Shown: positions 47,596 through 57,173 of the stretch, piece after piece
Position numbering within the stretch: the stretch's first letter is position 1
Layout: each line of letters begins with the position of its first letter
DNA from: Cryptomeria japonica
Lineage: Eukaryota; Streptophyta; Pinopsida; Cupressales; Cupressaceae
Direction of reading: 5' to 3'
DNA: 64,000 bases
NCBI RefSeq assembly: GCF_030272615.1
Contig: NC_081414.1
Location: forward strand, 762,355,648 to 762,419,647
Translations under genes and position numbers: made by a program
Notes under the pieces: generated by a model
What the model was told of the DNA's origin: nothing
What the model saw: only the letters and a program-made list of their open reading frames with translations
The model's database searches: none

Positions 47596-49478
47596 TGTAG
47601 TAACATAAATCTGTCCACTTAATTAAATGAATACTTAGTATTTATTTGATTATTTAACCATCAATTAATAATTAATTAAATTAATATTTAATTAATTCAT
47701 CTTAACCCTCTTCTCCTATTAATTAAATAAATTATTCAATTTATTTGATTTAATTCACTTAACCAAATTCAGACCATTAATTAAATAAATAAATCATATT
47801 TATTTAATTAAATCTTCTCTCACATTTAAATAAATTAATATTTATTTAAATCCCCCAAAATCCCACCTCTCACATTTAAATAAATTAACATTTATTTAAA
47901 TCACCTTTATCCTCTACCCACTTGCATTTTCCTACAAATGCAAGTTGCAAAATTATTTTAAATAAATAATTTATTTAAATCACCTTTATCCTCCACCCAC
48001 TTGTATTTTCCTACAAAAGCAAGTTGCACAACTATTTTAAATAAATTATTTATTTAAAATCCTATTTATCCTCACCCACTTGAAACCTTTAATGGTTTCC
48101 CTTAAAGTATTCAAACTTGATGGCTTTAAAGTCTTCAAACTTGATGGCTTCCTTCTATAGTCTTCTTAAGCCTTTAATGGTTTTCCTTAAAGTCTTCAAA
48201 CTTGATGGCTTTAAAGTCTTCAAACTTAATGGCTTCCCTTAAAGTCTTCTTAAGACTTTAATGGTTTTCCTTAAAGTCTTCAAGCCTTTAATGGTTTCCC
48301 TCAAAGTCTTCAAGCATTTTAATGTTTTATCTTCATTTTTCTCATTTAAATAAATTAATATTTATTTGAATATTTATCCAAATGCAAATTACACCATTTA
48401 ATTGAAATAAATGATTTTATTTTAATTGAAAATACCAAAATTTCTGCCACTTGCATTTTCCTACAAAATCCACTTGCATGCCTAAACCCCTTCTAGAATT
48501 TTCTAATCACTTCTAAATAACCTAACCCCTTCTCTAAACTTTGTCACATTCCTAAGCAAAAGGGAAGTCACTTCTCAAACCCTCAAAGTCTTTGATAATC
48601 ATTAAAGGCTTTCAACCTTCAACCACTAAATGGCTCAAAGTCTTTGATAACCATTGAAGGCTTTCAACCTTCAACCACTTAATCCCCAAAGTCTCCAATA
48701 ACCATTAATGGTTACCTCAAACCCTCCCACATGGTTAAAACATTTGTTTTGACTCAACCTCTACCCAACTCAAAGGTCTCATCAGGCCATTAATGCTTTG
48801 ACCATGATTATCTCTTAAACATTTGCACAAAGGTTTATCCTTGGATTAACTCTTAATCCAGTGGGTAATCTTAATTTGTATTTGACCCTTAGCCTCTAGA
48901 TAACCATGAGGTCTTCTCGGGCCTTTAATGCCTCCAACCTCTTCTCTCAACCCAATCCTATGTTGACACTTGTCACCGTTTTATTGGTGCCAATTGTGCA
49001 CATGGATCCCCAACTTTCAAACTTGGCCCTTGATTAAACCATTCAATCTTAACCCTTCATTTCCCCATTTCTTCTATAAATAGAACCCTTCTCCTCAAGC
49101 AAAAAAAAGCATTAGAGTATTGTTGTTATATTGGCATTAGCATAGAGCTTTTTCATAGCATCACTATCTACACTTGCATAGCATTTGCTTATCATATTCA
49201 ACCATCTTGAATCTCCGTATGGCATCCATGGCTAGTGCTAAAAGCTGAGAGCTACACTCATTTGGGACTTGGAGAGGAGAGGAACAAGGGAGGAGCAACT
49301 ATGAGCATCTTGATTAGCTATTTTATTCTATGTTTATATGCTTTCTATTTCATGCTTAATATCTCTCTTGATATGCCTGTTTAGGATAATCTTTTGTTGC
49401 TAACACTAACGTTTGTTTCTTGTGCTCTTGTGTGTGTTGCCATCAAACAGATTTTCTAATCCTTTTTGCAGAGCATCA
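47596..49478 (+). repeat. 5' LTR of the young gypsy element
   Basis: TGTAGTAACA to GAGCATCA, 1,883 bp, same length as the 3' LTR. U3 has a run of AT palindromes built on TTTAAATAAATTAATATTTA (47600-48060), CTTGCATTTTCCTACAAATG hairpins and many AAAGTCTTC/TTTAATGG units (48090-48330). Promoter TATAAATAG at 49075-49083. Confidence 0.95.
49075..49083 (+). promoter_or_regulatory. LTR TATA box
   Basis: CTATAAATAGA, conserved in the 3' LTR (63561-63569) and in the old element (16680-16688), about 400 bp before the LTR end. Confidence 0.85.
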
Positions 49479-49480
49479 TT

Positions 49481-49500
49481 TGGTGAACCCGACGTGAATC
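49481..49500 (+). promoter_or_regulatory. Primer binding site, tRNA-Trp
   Basis: TGGTGAACCCGACGTGAATC is, as far as I recall the plant tRNA-Trp(CCA) sequence, a perfect 20-base complement of its 3' end including CCA. It sits two bases after the LTR. Confidence 0.85.
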
Positions 49501-49594
49501 CAAACACCAAAAAGATCAACTTTTTTTTTTTTTTAATTTATTATTATTTTTTTTTAACCAATAACATGTTTGAATGTTGAAAATGTCACACAGG

Positions 49595-49670
49595 TTGCGC
49601 TTTTGACACTGTTTTGGTGCGTTTGACATTATTTTGGCGCTATTCACCCTGTTTCAGTGCTTTATCCTTC
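49595..49670 (+). repeat. Short leader repeat, about 21 bp unit
   Basis: Three to four units of the GCGTTTGACATTATTTTGGC kind, placed about 100 bp after the primer site. Same place and similar core (TTTTGG or TTTTGTAG followed by GCGC/GCGT) as the longer array at 17282-17577. Confidence 0.55.
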
Positions 49671-51237
49671 TCTGTCTTTCCCTTTCTTTTAGTGCGTTTG
49701 TGTTAAATAGTGCCTCTGTTCAAACGCAGACTAGCGCTATTGTAACAAAACGTTGTACAAATCACCTTGTAACCTAAAAAAAAAAAAAACCAAAAAAAAA
49801 AATTAGGCTTGTAGAAGCCCACCAAATAGGCGGATTTTACTAACTATTTTTCTCTTTTGTGCAGATTTAAATTAGATTAAAAAGTAGATTTATATTTTTT
49901 ACTAACTTGTTTTTGAAGTTGGTTTTAGAAATGAATTCACTTTTTATTTTGGTTTAAAATTAACTTCACATTTCAAATTTGGGCTTTTAAAAAAGAATCA
50001 CATTTGTTTGGGGCTCTTAAAAAGAATTTCATTGTTCCAAGGTAAAAGGAACCACAAACTTATACAAAACAACTTTATTTCTTGCAAGTTAGGAAACAAA
50101 TTTTTCGTTTTGGTGCTTAAAATCAACAAAACAAAATTTATTTTCTTGCATCAACTTAAAAGAAATTTACAATCAACACTTTGTTTTGGGCAATCTAAAA
50201 AGAACAAGCCATTTTTCCTTCAAGCTCAAAAACAATTTTACTTCAAGCAAGACGTGTTTTCAATTCAGTTGACTAGGATTTCAAAGTTCCTAGTTTACAA
50301 AATATTTTGCCTTTGAAGTTAAAAAGAACACCATGACTGTTGGAGCAACATCTCCAAATAATTAGATCACATTGCAATGACAGATTAAAAAGAACAAGTG
50401 TTTTTCGTGCTTGGCACACTTGTGCAAAGAGTTGGTCGAGTGGTCCTACTTCTAACACACACTATCCTCTCCCTTGGCTTTCGTGGTCCTAGGTGCAAGA
50501 GAAAAGTGTTAGTAGCACTCAAAATTTTATCTTTTTAAGAGAGGCCTGCCAAGAGACACATCACTCTTGGGAACGACCTTGAGCGATAAATCCTTCGAGC
50601 CGCTATAGAAATCAGGTGTGAGCGAAAGCTGTAGCCTTGGGTATAGCTGTTCCTACAGTGTAACTGGCCGAAAGGACAAATGGGCCCCACCACCAGTTAC
50701 AAGGCTCTTAAGTGAGTCACTGCAGAATGAACTTATGTCCAAAAACATCGAACATGACTAAACACCTTTAAGTAGTAGCCCACCCGTTCTATTGATTGAG
50801 GATATTTGCGATATAATTTAGTGCAAGAGCATAGATGGTTTTGCTCCCAAGATACTCACCATACATATTTTCTTGAGTAGAAACATAGCTTTTTGAAAAG
50901 TCACTTGTGGCTTGATAAAAGTGGTGACTCCCCCATCATAGGGATCATCTATTTGTTATGCTCATGCAAGACTTAGTATATCACATCCTTACCTGCCAAG
51001 GCGGGATTCATAAGGTATGTAGTACCAAAGTCGAAGAAATATCAAGATGTGGGCTAAATTTATCACAACTGGCCATTTGACCTTAGGGATAAAAAGTGTT
51101 TGAAGTGTGTTCATTTTAGTCAAGACCAAGTGCAAATTGAGCCGACTTCAGGCTTTGGAAATACACCTTAAAATACATCTAAAGGAAGGGTTATATAAAA
51201 GTCCAAGGATTGGGTTGATCTAGACCCATACTCATTT
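49671..51237 (+). other. Leader of the young gypsy element
   Basis: Noncoding leader with poly-A/T tracts (49519-49550 lies just upstream, 49778-49802 within). TAAAAAGAAC-type motifs occur at about 50017, 50042, 50195, 50319 and 50385. The block AACACCATGACTGTTGGAGC with AACATCTCCAAA (50326-50359) is conserved with the old leader. Small ORFs here lack family motifs. Confidence 0.65.
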
Positions 51238-51786
51238 GTGCCTTTGAGGCAACATTCTTGTGTTTGTGTGCTTGCTTTGTTTTCTTGTCAAAGAAAAATC
51301 AGAAAATCACTTCCCAAAAACAAAGTATTCATCCAACCAAACATCTGTCAAACCAACCAAAAACATCAAAAACAAGGTACAAACAACAAAGAGTCAAATT
51401 TTATGACCATTCTTCACATCTTGCGAAAGAAGAAGCGTCATCAGAATATCAACTTGAAAAGAAGACCATTGAGCTCAAAGGCTTTGATCAAAAGGAGGAA
51501 ATTCTTCTATATAAATAGACAAATGTTTGTCTCACATAGAGTCTTTCTGTGTCACATGCATCTCTACCTTCAAGGAAAAACAAACGAATTTGATTCCGAA
51601 TCATTGAACCGCAGAGCTTTTATGCAATATAGAGCTCTGAGTTATCACAAAAACCAAGGAGGAAAGATTAATCCCAACTTCTTCCCAAACGTCTGTATCA
51701 CATACAACACAGCTCAAGAAATACCACCAACACCTGAAAGGGAAGAGATAGAGTTTGTCCCATTTGTAACACAAATTTTTTATTGA
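51238..51786 (+). CDS. Extra ORF upstream of gag, young copy
   Basis: Unassigned 182-aa protein in the position of the Ogre/Tat pre-gag ORF. The first roughly 70 residues are poorly conserved and may not be translated from this ATG. The conserved part is strongly basic: SSKALIKRRKFFYINRQMF, then CHMHLYLQGKTNEFDSESL, then GGKINPNFFPNVCITYN, and an acidic end PPTPEREEIEFVPF. The same peptides occur in the decayed old element at 19291-19720, so the ORF has been kept as protein across two families. No known domain, membrane segment or catalytic motif is seen; the two Cys-His pairs (SHRVFLCH) are not a clear zinc finger. It is in the same frame as gag, 450 bp upstream. Confidence 0.6.
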   Translation: MPLRQHSCVCVLALFSCQRKIRKSLPKNKVFIQPNICQTNQKHQKQGTNNKESNFMTILHILRKKKRHQNINLKRRPLSSKALIKRRKFFYINRQMFVSHRVFLCHMHLYLQGKTNEFDSESLNRRAFMQYRALSYHKNQGGKINPNFFPNVCITYNTAQEIPPTPEREEIEFVPFVTQIFY

Positions 51787-52236
51787 AGTTGAAAACATTT
51801 TCATCCATCATCTCACTCATACATCATCACTTCATCATCAATCCGTCCCAACTCTCAAAACATTAAGAGGTTCTTGTCCCAAGTTCTCTTTTAGATATTG
51901 CTTGAAATCAAACACATCACATCACTTTTTAGATTGTTTCTACATCTAGGATAAGCTCATCCTAAGAGACACATCTACGCAGGTTAAAACTAGTTCATGA
52001 GTGAATCCTCTCATTACTAGGTAGTTAAATCTGTAACACATCTCAGATTTCTCTACACCTTATCACATCAAAACTTATCAAACAAGCAAGAAATTCAAAG
52101 AAGGAATTTCGGTTACATCCACCTTAAAAGTGCTAGAGATTCACATACAACACAATTCACCAACCATCAATCTCTCATTTCATCAAAAACTCATCATCAT
52201 TTTCAATCAACTTCAACAAAAAAACTTGCAAACAAA

Positions 52237-54024
52237 ATGGCTCAAACCCGATCACAGTCGAGGCAACGAGAAATAGAAATGGAAGAGGAAGAAGAGGAAA
52301 ATCTCAATGAATTTCAAGAAGCACTTGGAGGAAATGCGAATGACGAAAACCCAAGTACTCCTACTCCTGCAACAATAGAAAGGGCCCAGCATAACCCTCT
52401 CTTTAACAGACTGTTTGACGAAATACTCCAGAGCAATGCAGATGCTCACTTCTTAAGACTCGCTCAAGAAGGAGCAAAACTCCCCTCTGACTTTGATCTT
52501 TCCCAATTAAGACAAGCATCAGAAAGACAAAGTCGCCATGAAGAGGAACGAGGTAGAGATCCCAACAGATATAACATTCCTCGAGCTAACCCACCACCTC
52601 CTCCTCCAACTGAAATGGAGATGTTGCGGCAACAAGTCGAGAATCTCGCCCAACAACTTCATAGTGGTGTCAAGACTAACCAATTCTCACTCAATGACAT
52701 TTGTCCCTATCCTTTTGATAGGAATCTTTACATGCCACCATTTCCACGAGGATTCGAAACACCCAAATTTGAAAAATGTAGAGGAAAGGGGGATCCCCGC
52801 GATCATGTCCGAGAATTTCATTCCGCTTGTCTCGAAGTAGCATATGAAGACACATACCTAATGCACCTTTTTCCCCAAAGCTTGGGAGGAACAACCACAT
52901 CATGGTTTTCCCGACCACCAGGTGGCATTAGAACATTTGAGGAACCTATCCAAAAATTCCTCGCTCATTACTCTCATAACATTGAACGCGACATCACCAT
53001 GGCTGATCTGTGCAACACCAAACAAAAACCAGGTGAACTATTCTCAGTATTCCTACAACGATGGTGCCAAATGTCTAGCAGACATTCTCTTCAGTTACCT
53101 GAACGCGAACTAGTGGAAATATTCATTTCCAACTTAAACGAAGAAATGGAATTTCACCTAGATGTCAAAGACACGGACTCTTTTAATGATATGATCACCA
53201 AGGGTTTGAAGTGTGAACGGGCACTCATCAAGAAAGGACTCATCAAAATCTTTAATGAACCAAAAGATGGTCCTCGCCCGCGCTTCAATAGTGATAAACC
53301 AAGCTTCTTGAATAAAAACAAGAATATCGTCAAAGATGGGTTTGTGGATGCCCGGACTATCCAAAATGCACAACCTGTGGTTCGGTTTGCAGGACAAAAT
53401 CCTCCACCTCAAAACAACACAAATGTTCCTTCTAATCAAGGTCGCATCACATCTCACGATGAACCTAGACCTCGTCAGCAAAAACAGAAACGCACATACA
53501 CTCCCTTAGGGGAACCCATTGAAACAGTATTGCGACAACTCATTTCTCAAAATTTGGTCACTCTACCTAAACTATCAAACTATGAGCCTCAGGTCAAACC
53601 GGCATGGTGGAGAGATACTGAACACTGTGAATTCCATCAAGGAAGAGGGCACAAGACAAGTAATTGTCACCGCTTGAAAGATCTTATTCAGGATCTTATT
53701 GACCGAGGAGAAATTGAAATTGAAGTACATGACCCAAAAACAACCAATAATGATCATCTGATGTTCAAAAATTCACTTCCATCACAAGATCAAAGGGGTC
53801 CTTCCACTTCCAGGCGAGGCACTGATACCACAGATTATACGCAGGCTGCATACAATTACACTGTAAATCATCTGTATGATGCCAATGAACAAGTTGCAAC
53901 TATAACCTTCAAAAATCCCAACTCAAATTGCAATGTTGTTACGCGTCACGGCAAAGTTACCATAAAGGCAGCTCCACAGGCACCACCTCCATCCCAAAGC
54001 AGTACAATCTTGTGGAACAATTAG
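52237..54024 (+). CDS. gag: Gypsy gag
   Basis: Particle protein, 595 codons open. Starts MAQTRSQSRQREIEMEEEEE with a basic then acidic tail. Residues about 160-330 are the retrotransposon gag core: PYPFDRNLYMPPFPRGFETP, DPRDHVREFHSACLEVAYED, LMHLFPQSLGGTTTSWFSRP, PGELFSVFLQRW. A Cys-His element at about 463-476 reads CEFHQGRGHKTSNCHRLKDL (C-X2-H-X4-GH-X4-C), typical of Tat gags instead of a CCHC knuckle. The last roughly 20 residues after NVVTRHGKVTIK are out of the ancestral frame: in the old copy the equivalent NVTTR peptide continues straight into protease. The gag stop is therefore probably created by a 1-nt indel near 53965-54008. Confidence 0.93.
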   Translation: MAQTRSQSRQREIEMEEEEEENLNEFQEALGGNANDENPSTPTPATIERAQHNPLFNRLFDEILQSNADAHFLRLAQEGAKLPSDFDLSQLRQASERQSRHEEERGRDPNRYNIPRANPPPPPPTEMEMLRQQVENLAQQLHSGVKTNQFSLNDICPYPFDRNLYMPPFPRGFETPKFEKCRGKGDPRDHVREFHSACLEVAYEDTYLMHLFPQSLGGTTTSWFSRPPGGIRTFEEPIQKFLAHYSHNIERDITMADLCNTKQKPGELFSVFLQRWCQMSSRHSLQLPERELVEIFISNLNEEMEFHLDVKDTDSFNDMITKGLKCERALIKKGLIKIFNEPKDGPRPRFNSDKPSFLNKNKNIVKDGFVDARTIQNAQPVVRFAGQNPPPQNNTNVPSNQGRITSHDEPRPRQQKQKRTYTPLGEPIETVLRQLISQNLVTLPKLSNYEPQVKPAWWRDTEHCEFHQGRGHKTSNCHRLKDLIQDLIDRGEIEIEVHDPKTTNNDHLMFKNSLPSQDQRGPSTSRRGTDTTDYTQAAYNYTVNHLYDANEQVATITFKNPNSNCNVVTRHGKVTIKAAPQAPPPSQSSTILWNN

Positions 54025-57000
54025 ACAAAACCCCTGCGCTTATATCCATTTTAGAGCTTTTGCATCTATCGCCATCTCATAAAACTATCTTGGATCAAGC
54101 ACTCCAAGAGGCTTCAGTCCCTGCAAACCTAAATACAGACCAATTTCAAGCAATGGTTGGAAGTCTGAAGTCATCACCTTGTCTCACTTTTTCTGAAAGT
54201 GACAACTCTTCCTTTCAGCAACCTCATAACGCTTCGCTACACATTGAAGTCTTTATCAACCAACACAGGATCAAGCGAGTCTTGATCGACAATGGAGCAA
54301 GCCTAAACATTTGTACACTACAGTTGGTCACAGCATTGGGCTATGCGGTAGAATCAGTGGATCCTCGTAAGAAGATCACAATCAAAGCCTATGATGATCC
54401 AGAGCGTTCATCCAAAGGAGCTGTGGTACTACCAATCCGAGTAGGCCCCATGGTAAAGCACATCATTTGTCAGGTTCTGGACCTTCCTCTGCCATACAAT
54501 CTATTATTAGGGAGACCTTGGATACATGCCATGCAAGCTGTTCCATCTACCTACCATCAATGTATCAAGTTCCCACATAACGGTACAGAGATCACAATCC
54601 TGGGCGATGCAAATCCCTTTGCATTTTGCCATAATATCAGCCATCAACCAGAAATTACCGTTCCCAATAATAGAGAAGCCATTTCCTCCACATCATATAT
54701 AAGTCTCGCCTCTCTTGCCAGTTCAAACACCACTATACCGAAGCAAGAAAAGCTTAAGATGAAAATAGCAGAGGAAGGTCCCGGGGAATACAACTTGAGT
54801 CAACTCTTTTGTGTGGGACAAATGCCCACTTCTCCTCGAACACATGGTAAACCACAGCAGGTGCTCCAGCAACCACTAGTCATGCCAGCATGTGCTTTGA
54901 CACCTTTCATCCTTGGAAAGAGTCAAGAAGAAGAAACCCAAGAGGAGGACTTAGCGGACTGGATCTATAAAGATCCCATCACCACTGATATACCGCAAGT
55001 TAGACTTCCTACGGATCAGTATGGCAAAGGCCTCCTCATTATGCAAAGAAAGGGATATGATGGTCAGAGTGCTTTGGGATATTGCAAACAAGGACGACAT
55101 GAACCTCTGCTGCCGGAATTAAAGCCCAAAGGTAACACAGGCCTAGGCTTTGAAAAAGAGATCTTTCCTAAGCTCAAATTTAAAGGAAAACCCAACAAAC
55201 CATTTTGTCCACCTACTGCAAAAAGGACACCTTTCATAATCAAAGCAGCATCAAACACCATCCCAACTACCCCACCGAGGCTCAGAATCCCAACACAACC
55301 ATCACCGATACCAATCATCCCACCAATCAAACCAGTGATCCCATCAGCAACAACAATAACATCAATAGCACCATTAGCAGTACCAACTGTATCAGAACCT
55401 GCAGCAGCATCTATGGTACCAGCAGTTCCCGCAGAAGCCACTGAGTCAACACTGCCGATACTTCCTATACCAGATTCCTTGATCCCCATCAACCTTCCTG
55501 CAGCACCAATCACTACAAAGGTACATCAACCAATCACACCTGCAGTGTTTAACTCAAAAGACATCCCAATGTGGTATAGTAACCGGATGCTGGAAAGTGA
55601 CTCAGAGACCGACTCACATGAGTGGGAGTTTGATTATGTACAGCTTAATACTTCAGATGAGGAAGACACATCCCCACCTCCACCATGCAAAGACATCCCT
55701 GTTTATGGAGAAGCACAGATACCGACTTCTTGGGCTGCCGAACTGGAAACATCTTCCACAGACCCTATGTCTCATCCTACGCCTGATTCTGACAGGGAGA
55801 GTACCATTAACGACCTTCACCATAACGTCTTAACCCTCACAGATACATCTCCTGCACTTAACCTAATCGATGAACTAATGCCCATTATCCACCCTGAACT
55901 CATCGAATGGATCCAACCAGCTCCCCCATGTCTTGACTTCTTCCAAAACGATGAGGCCATCATTGACTTTTTGGAATTAAGGGATAACCTACCAAGCGGA
56001 GATCACAAAGCTGGATTCGCCATTGAACTTAATAGCGCAGCATACTTCGGGACGGATGCCAAACCTTTCAGCTGCAAAAATATAACAATAAAACATGGAT
56101 CTTCCAGTGAAAACCACACTGTGGCACTATTTGATCCAACAACAGTAAAAAGAAAGAGCGTATCCAATGGTGAAAACCTCTCTGAGGCGCCTGAGGATGA
56201 AGGGTTTGACATTCTCCCTGCTAATGCACAACAGGAGCGATCAACGATTCTCATCGAGGAAACCAAAGAATACAATGTGGGGACTCCTGAAAATCCTCAT
56301 CTCATACATCTGGCATCTCTTCTCACTCTAGAGGAACAGCCTAAATTTATAGAGTTCTTCCAGAACCATCAGATCAACTTTGCATGGTCATATGCAGACA
56401 TGCCTGGGCTTGATCGTAATTTAGTCATGCATCACCTCACCGTAGCAGAAGGAGCCAAACCTGTCAAGCAGAAGCTTTGTAAGATGCATCCCCAGATTGC
56501 AGTGCTAGTCAAAACAGAACTCAAGAAACTCCTAGATGTTGGTTTCATTAGGCCAATTGATTATGCAGAATGGATCTCCAACATTGTGCCTGTCGGCAAA
56601 CCAAAAGGGGGCATCCGCATTTGTACTGACTTTAGAGATCTGAATAAGGCATGTCCTAAGGATGACTTCCCCCTACCAAATATCGACATCATAGTGGATC
56701 TGACAGCAGGACATGCCATGCTTTCACTCATGGATGGCTTTTCTGGATACAATCAAATAAAGATCGCACCAGAGGACCAACATAAGACAGCCTTCACATG
56801 TCCATGGGGCACATATTGTTGGAATGTAATGCCTTTCGGTCTAAAGATTGCAAGAGCAACCTATCAAAGAGAAATGACCACCATCTTCCATGACATGATG
56901 CATACCATGATGGAATATTATGTTGATGACTTACTAGCAAAATCACTCACCAGAGAAGGGCATCTCCACATCTTAGATAAAATCTTTGATAGACTGGAAC

Positions 57001-57173
57001 AATACCATGTTCGACTCAACCCAAAGAAATGTGTCTTTGGAGTGACCTCCGGGAAGCTTCTAGGATACATTGTCTCAAGCAAAGGTATTGAGGTCGACCC
57101 AGCAAAGGTAAAAGCAATCATGGACATGCCACCACCAAAGAATATCAGTCAGCTAAGGACACTACAAGGATGA
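53928..57173 (+). CDS. pol: Gypsy pol, protease and reverse transcriptase part
   Basis: Open for 1081 codons in the -1 frame relative to gag; the first real residues are near QYNLVEQLDKTP. Protease about 115-215: VLIDNGASLNICTLQLVTAL (catalytic Asp121; DNGA instead of DSGA), then LLLGRPWIHAMQ. Residues about 364-407 resemble a G-patch (GKGLLIMQRKGYDGQSALGY ... GNTGLGF). A Pro/Thr/Ile-rich spacer (about 430-540) and an acidic stretch lead to reverse transcriptase (about 830-1035), with FIRPIDYAEWISNIVPVGKP, CTDFRDLNKACPKDDFPLP, and active site YVDD at residues 998-1001 (56919-56930). The frame ends at TGA 57171-57173, where the old copy has an Arg codon (GRLQS), so this is a nonsense mutation. 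Confidence 0.92.
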   Translation: MQCCYASRQSYHKGSSTGTTSIPKQYNLVEQLDKTPALISILELLHLSPSHKTILDQALQEASVPANLNTDQFQAMVGSLKSSPCLTFSESDNSSFQQPHNASLHIEVFINQHRIKRVLIDNGASLNICTLQLVTALGYAVESVDPRKKITIKAYDDPERSSKGAVVLPIRVGPMVKHIICQVLDLPLPYNLLLGRPWIHAMQAVPSTYHQCIKFPHNGTEITILGDANPFAFCHNISHQPEITVPNNREAISSTSYISLASLASSNTTIPKQEKLKMKIAEEGPGEYNLSQLFCVGQMPTSPRTHGKPQQVLQQPLVMPACALTPFILGKSQEEETQEEDLADWIYKDPITTDIPQVRLPTDQYGKGLLIMQRKGYDGQSALGYCKQGRHEPLLPELKPKGNTGLGFEKEIFPKLKFKGKPNKPFCPPTAKRTPFIIKAASNTIPTTPPRLRIPTQPSPIPIIPPIKPVIPSATTITSIAPLAVPTVSEPAAASMVPAVPAEATESTLPILPIPDSLIPINLPAAPITTKVHQPITPAVFNSKDIPMWYSNRMLESDSETDSHEWEFDYVQLNTSDEEDTSPPPPCKDIPVYGEAQIPTSWAAELETSSTDPMSHPTPDSDRESTINDLHHNVLTLTDTSPALNLIDELMPIIHPELIEWIQPAPPCLDFFQNDEAIIDFLELRDNLPSGDHKAGFAIELNSAAYFGTDAKPFSCKNITIKHGSSSENHTVALFDPTTVKRKSVSNGENLSEAPEDEGFDILPANAQQERSTILIEETKEYNVGTPENPHLIHLASLLTLEEQPKFIEFFQNHQINFAWSYADMPGLDRNLVMHHLTVAEGAKPVKQKLCKMHPQIAVLVKTELKKLLDVGFIRPIDYAEWISNIVPVGKPKGGIRICTDFRDLNKACPKDDFPLPNIDIIVDLTAGHAMLSLMDGFSGYNQIKIAPEDQHKTAFTCPWGTYCWNVMPFGLKIARATYQREMTTIFHDMMHTMMEYYVDDLLAKSLTREGHLHILDKIFDRLEQYHVRLNPKKCVFGVTSGKLLGYIVSSKGIEVDPAKVKAIMDMPPPKNISQLRTLQG

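Noticed and set aside
53985-54005. CCCAAAG as a programmed -1 frameshift site between gag and pol
   Set aside because: The bases are not in the X XXY YYZ register of the gag frame, and the old copy shows a continuous frame at this point.
55064-55513. 149-codon minus ORF rich in Gly/Ala
   Set aside because: Complement of the Pro/Thr/Ile-rich spacer of the gypsy pol; shadow frame.
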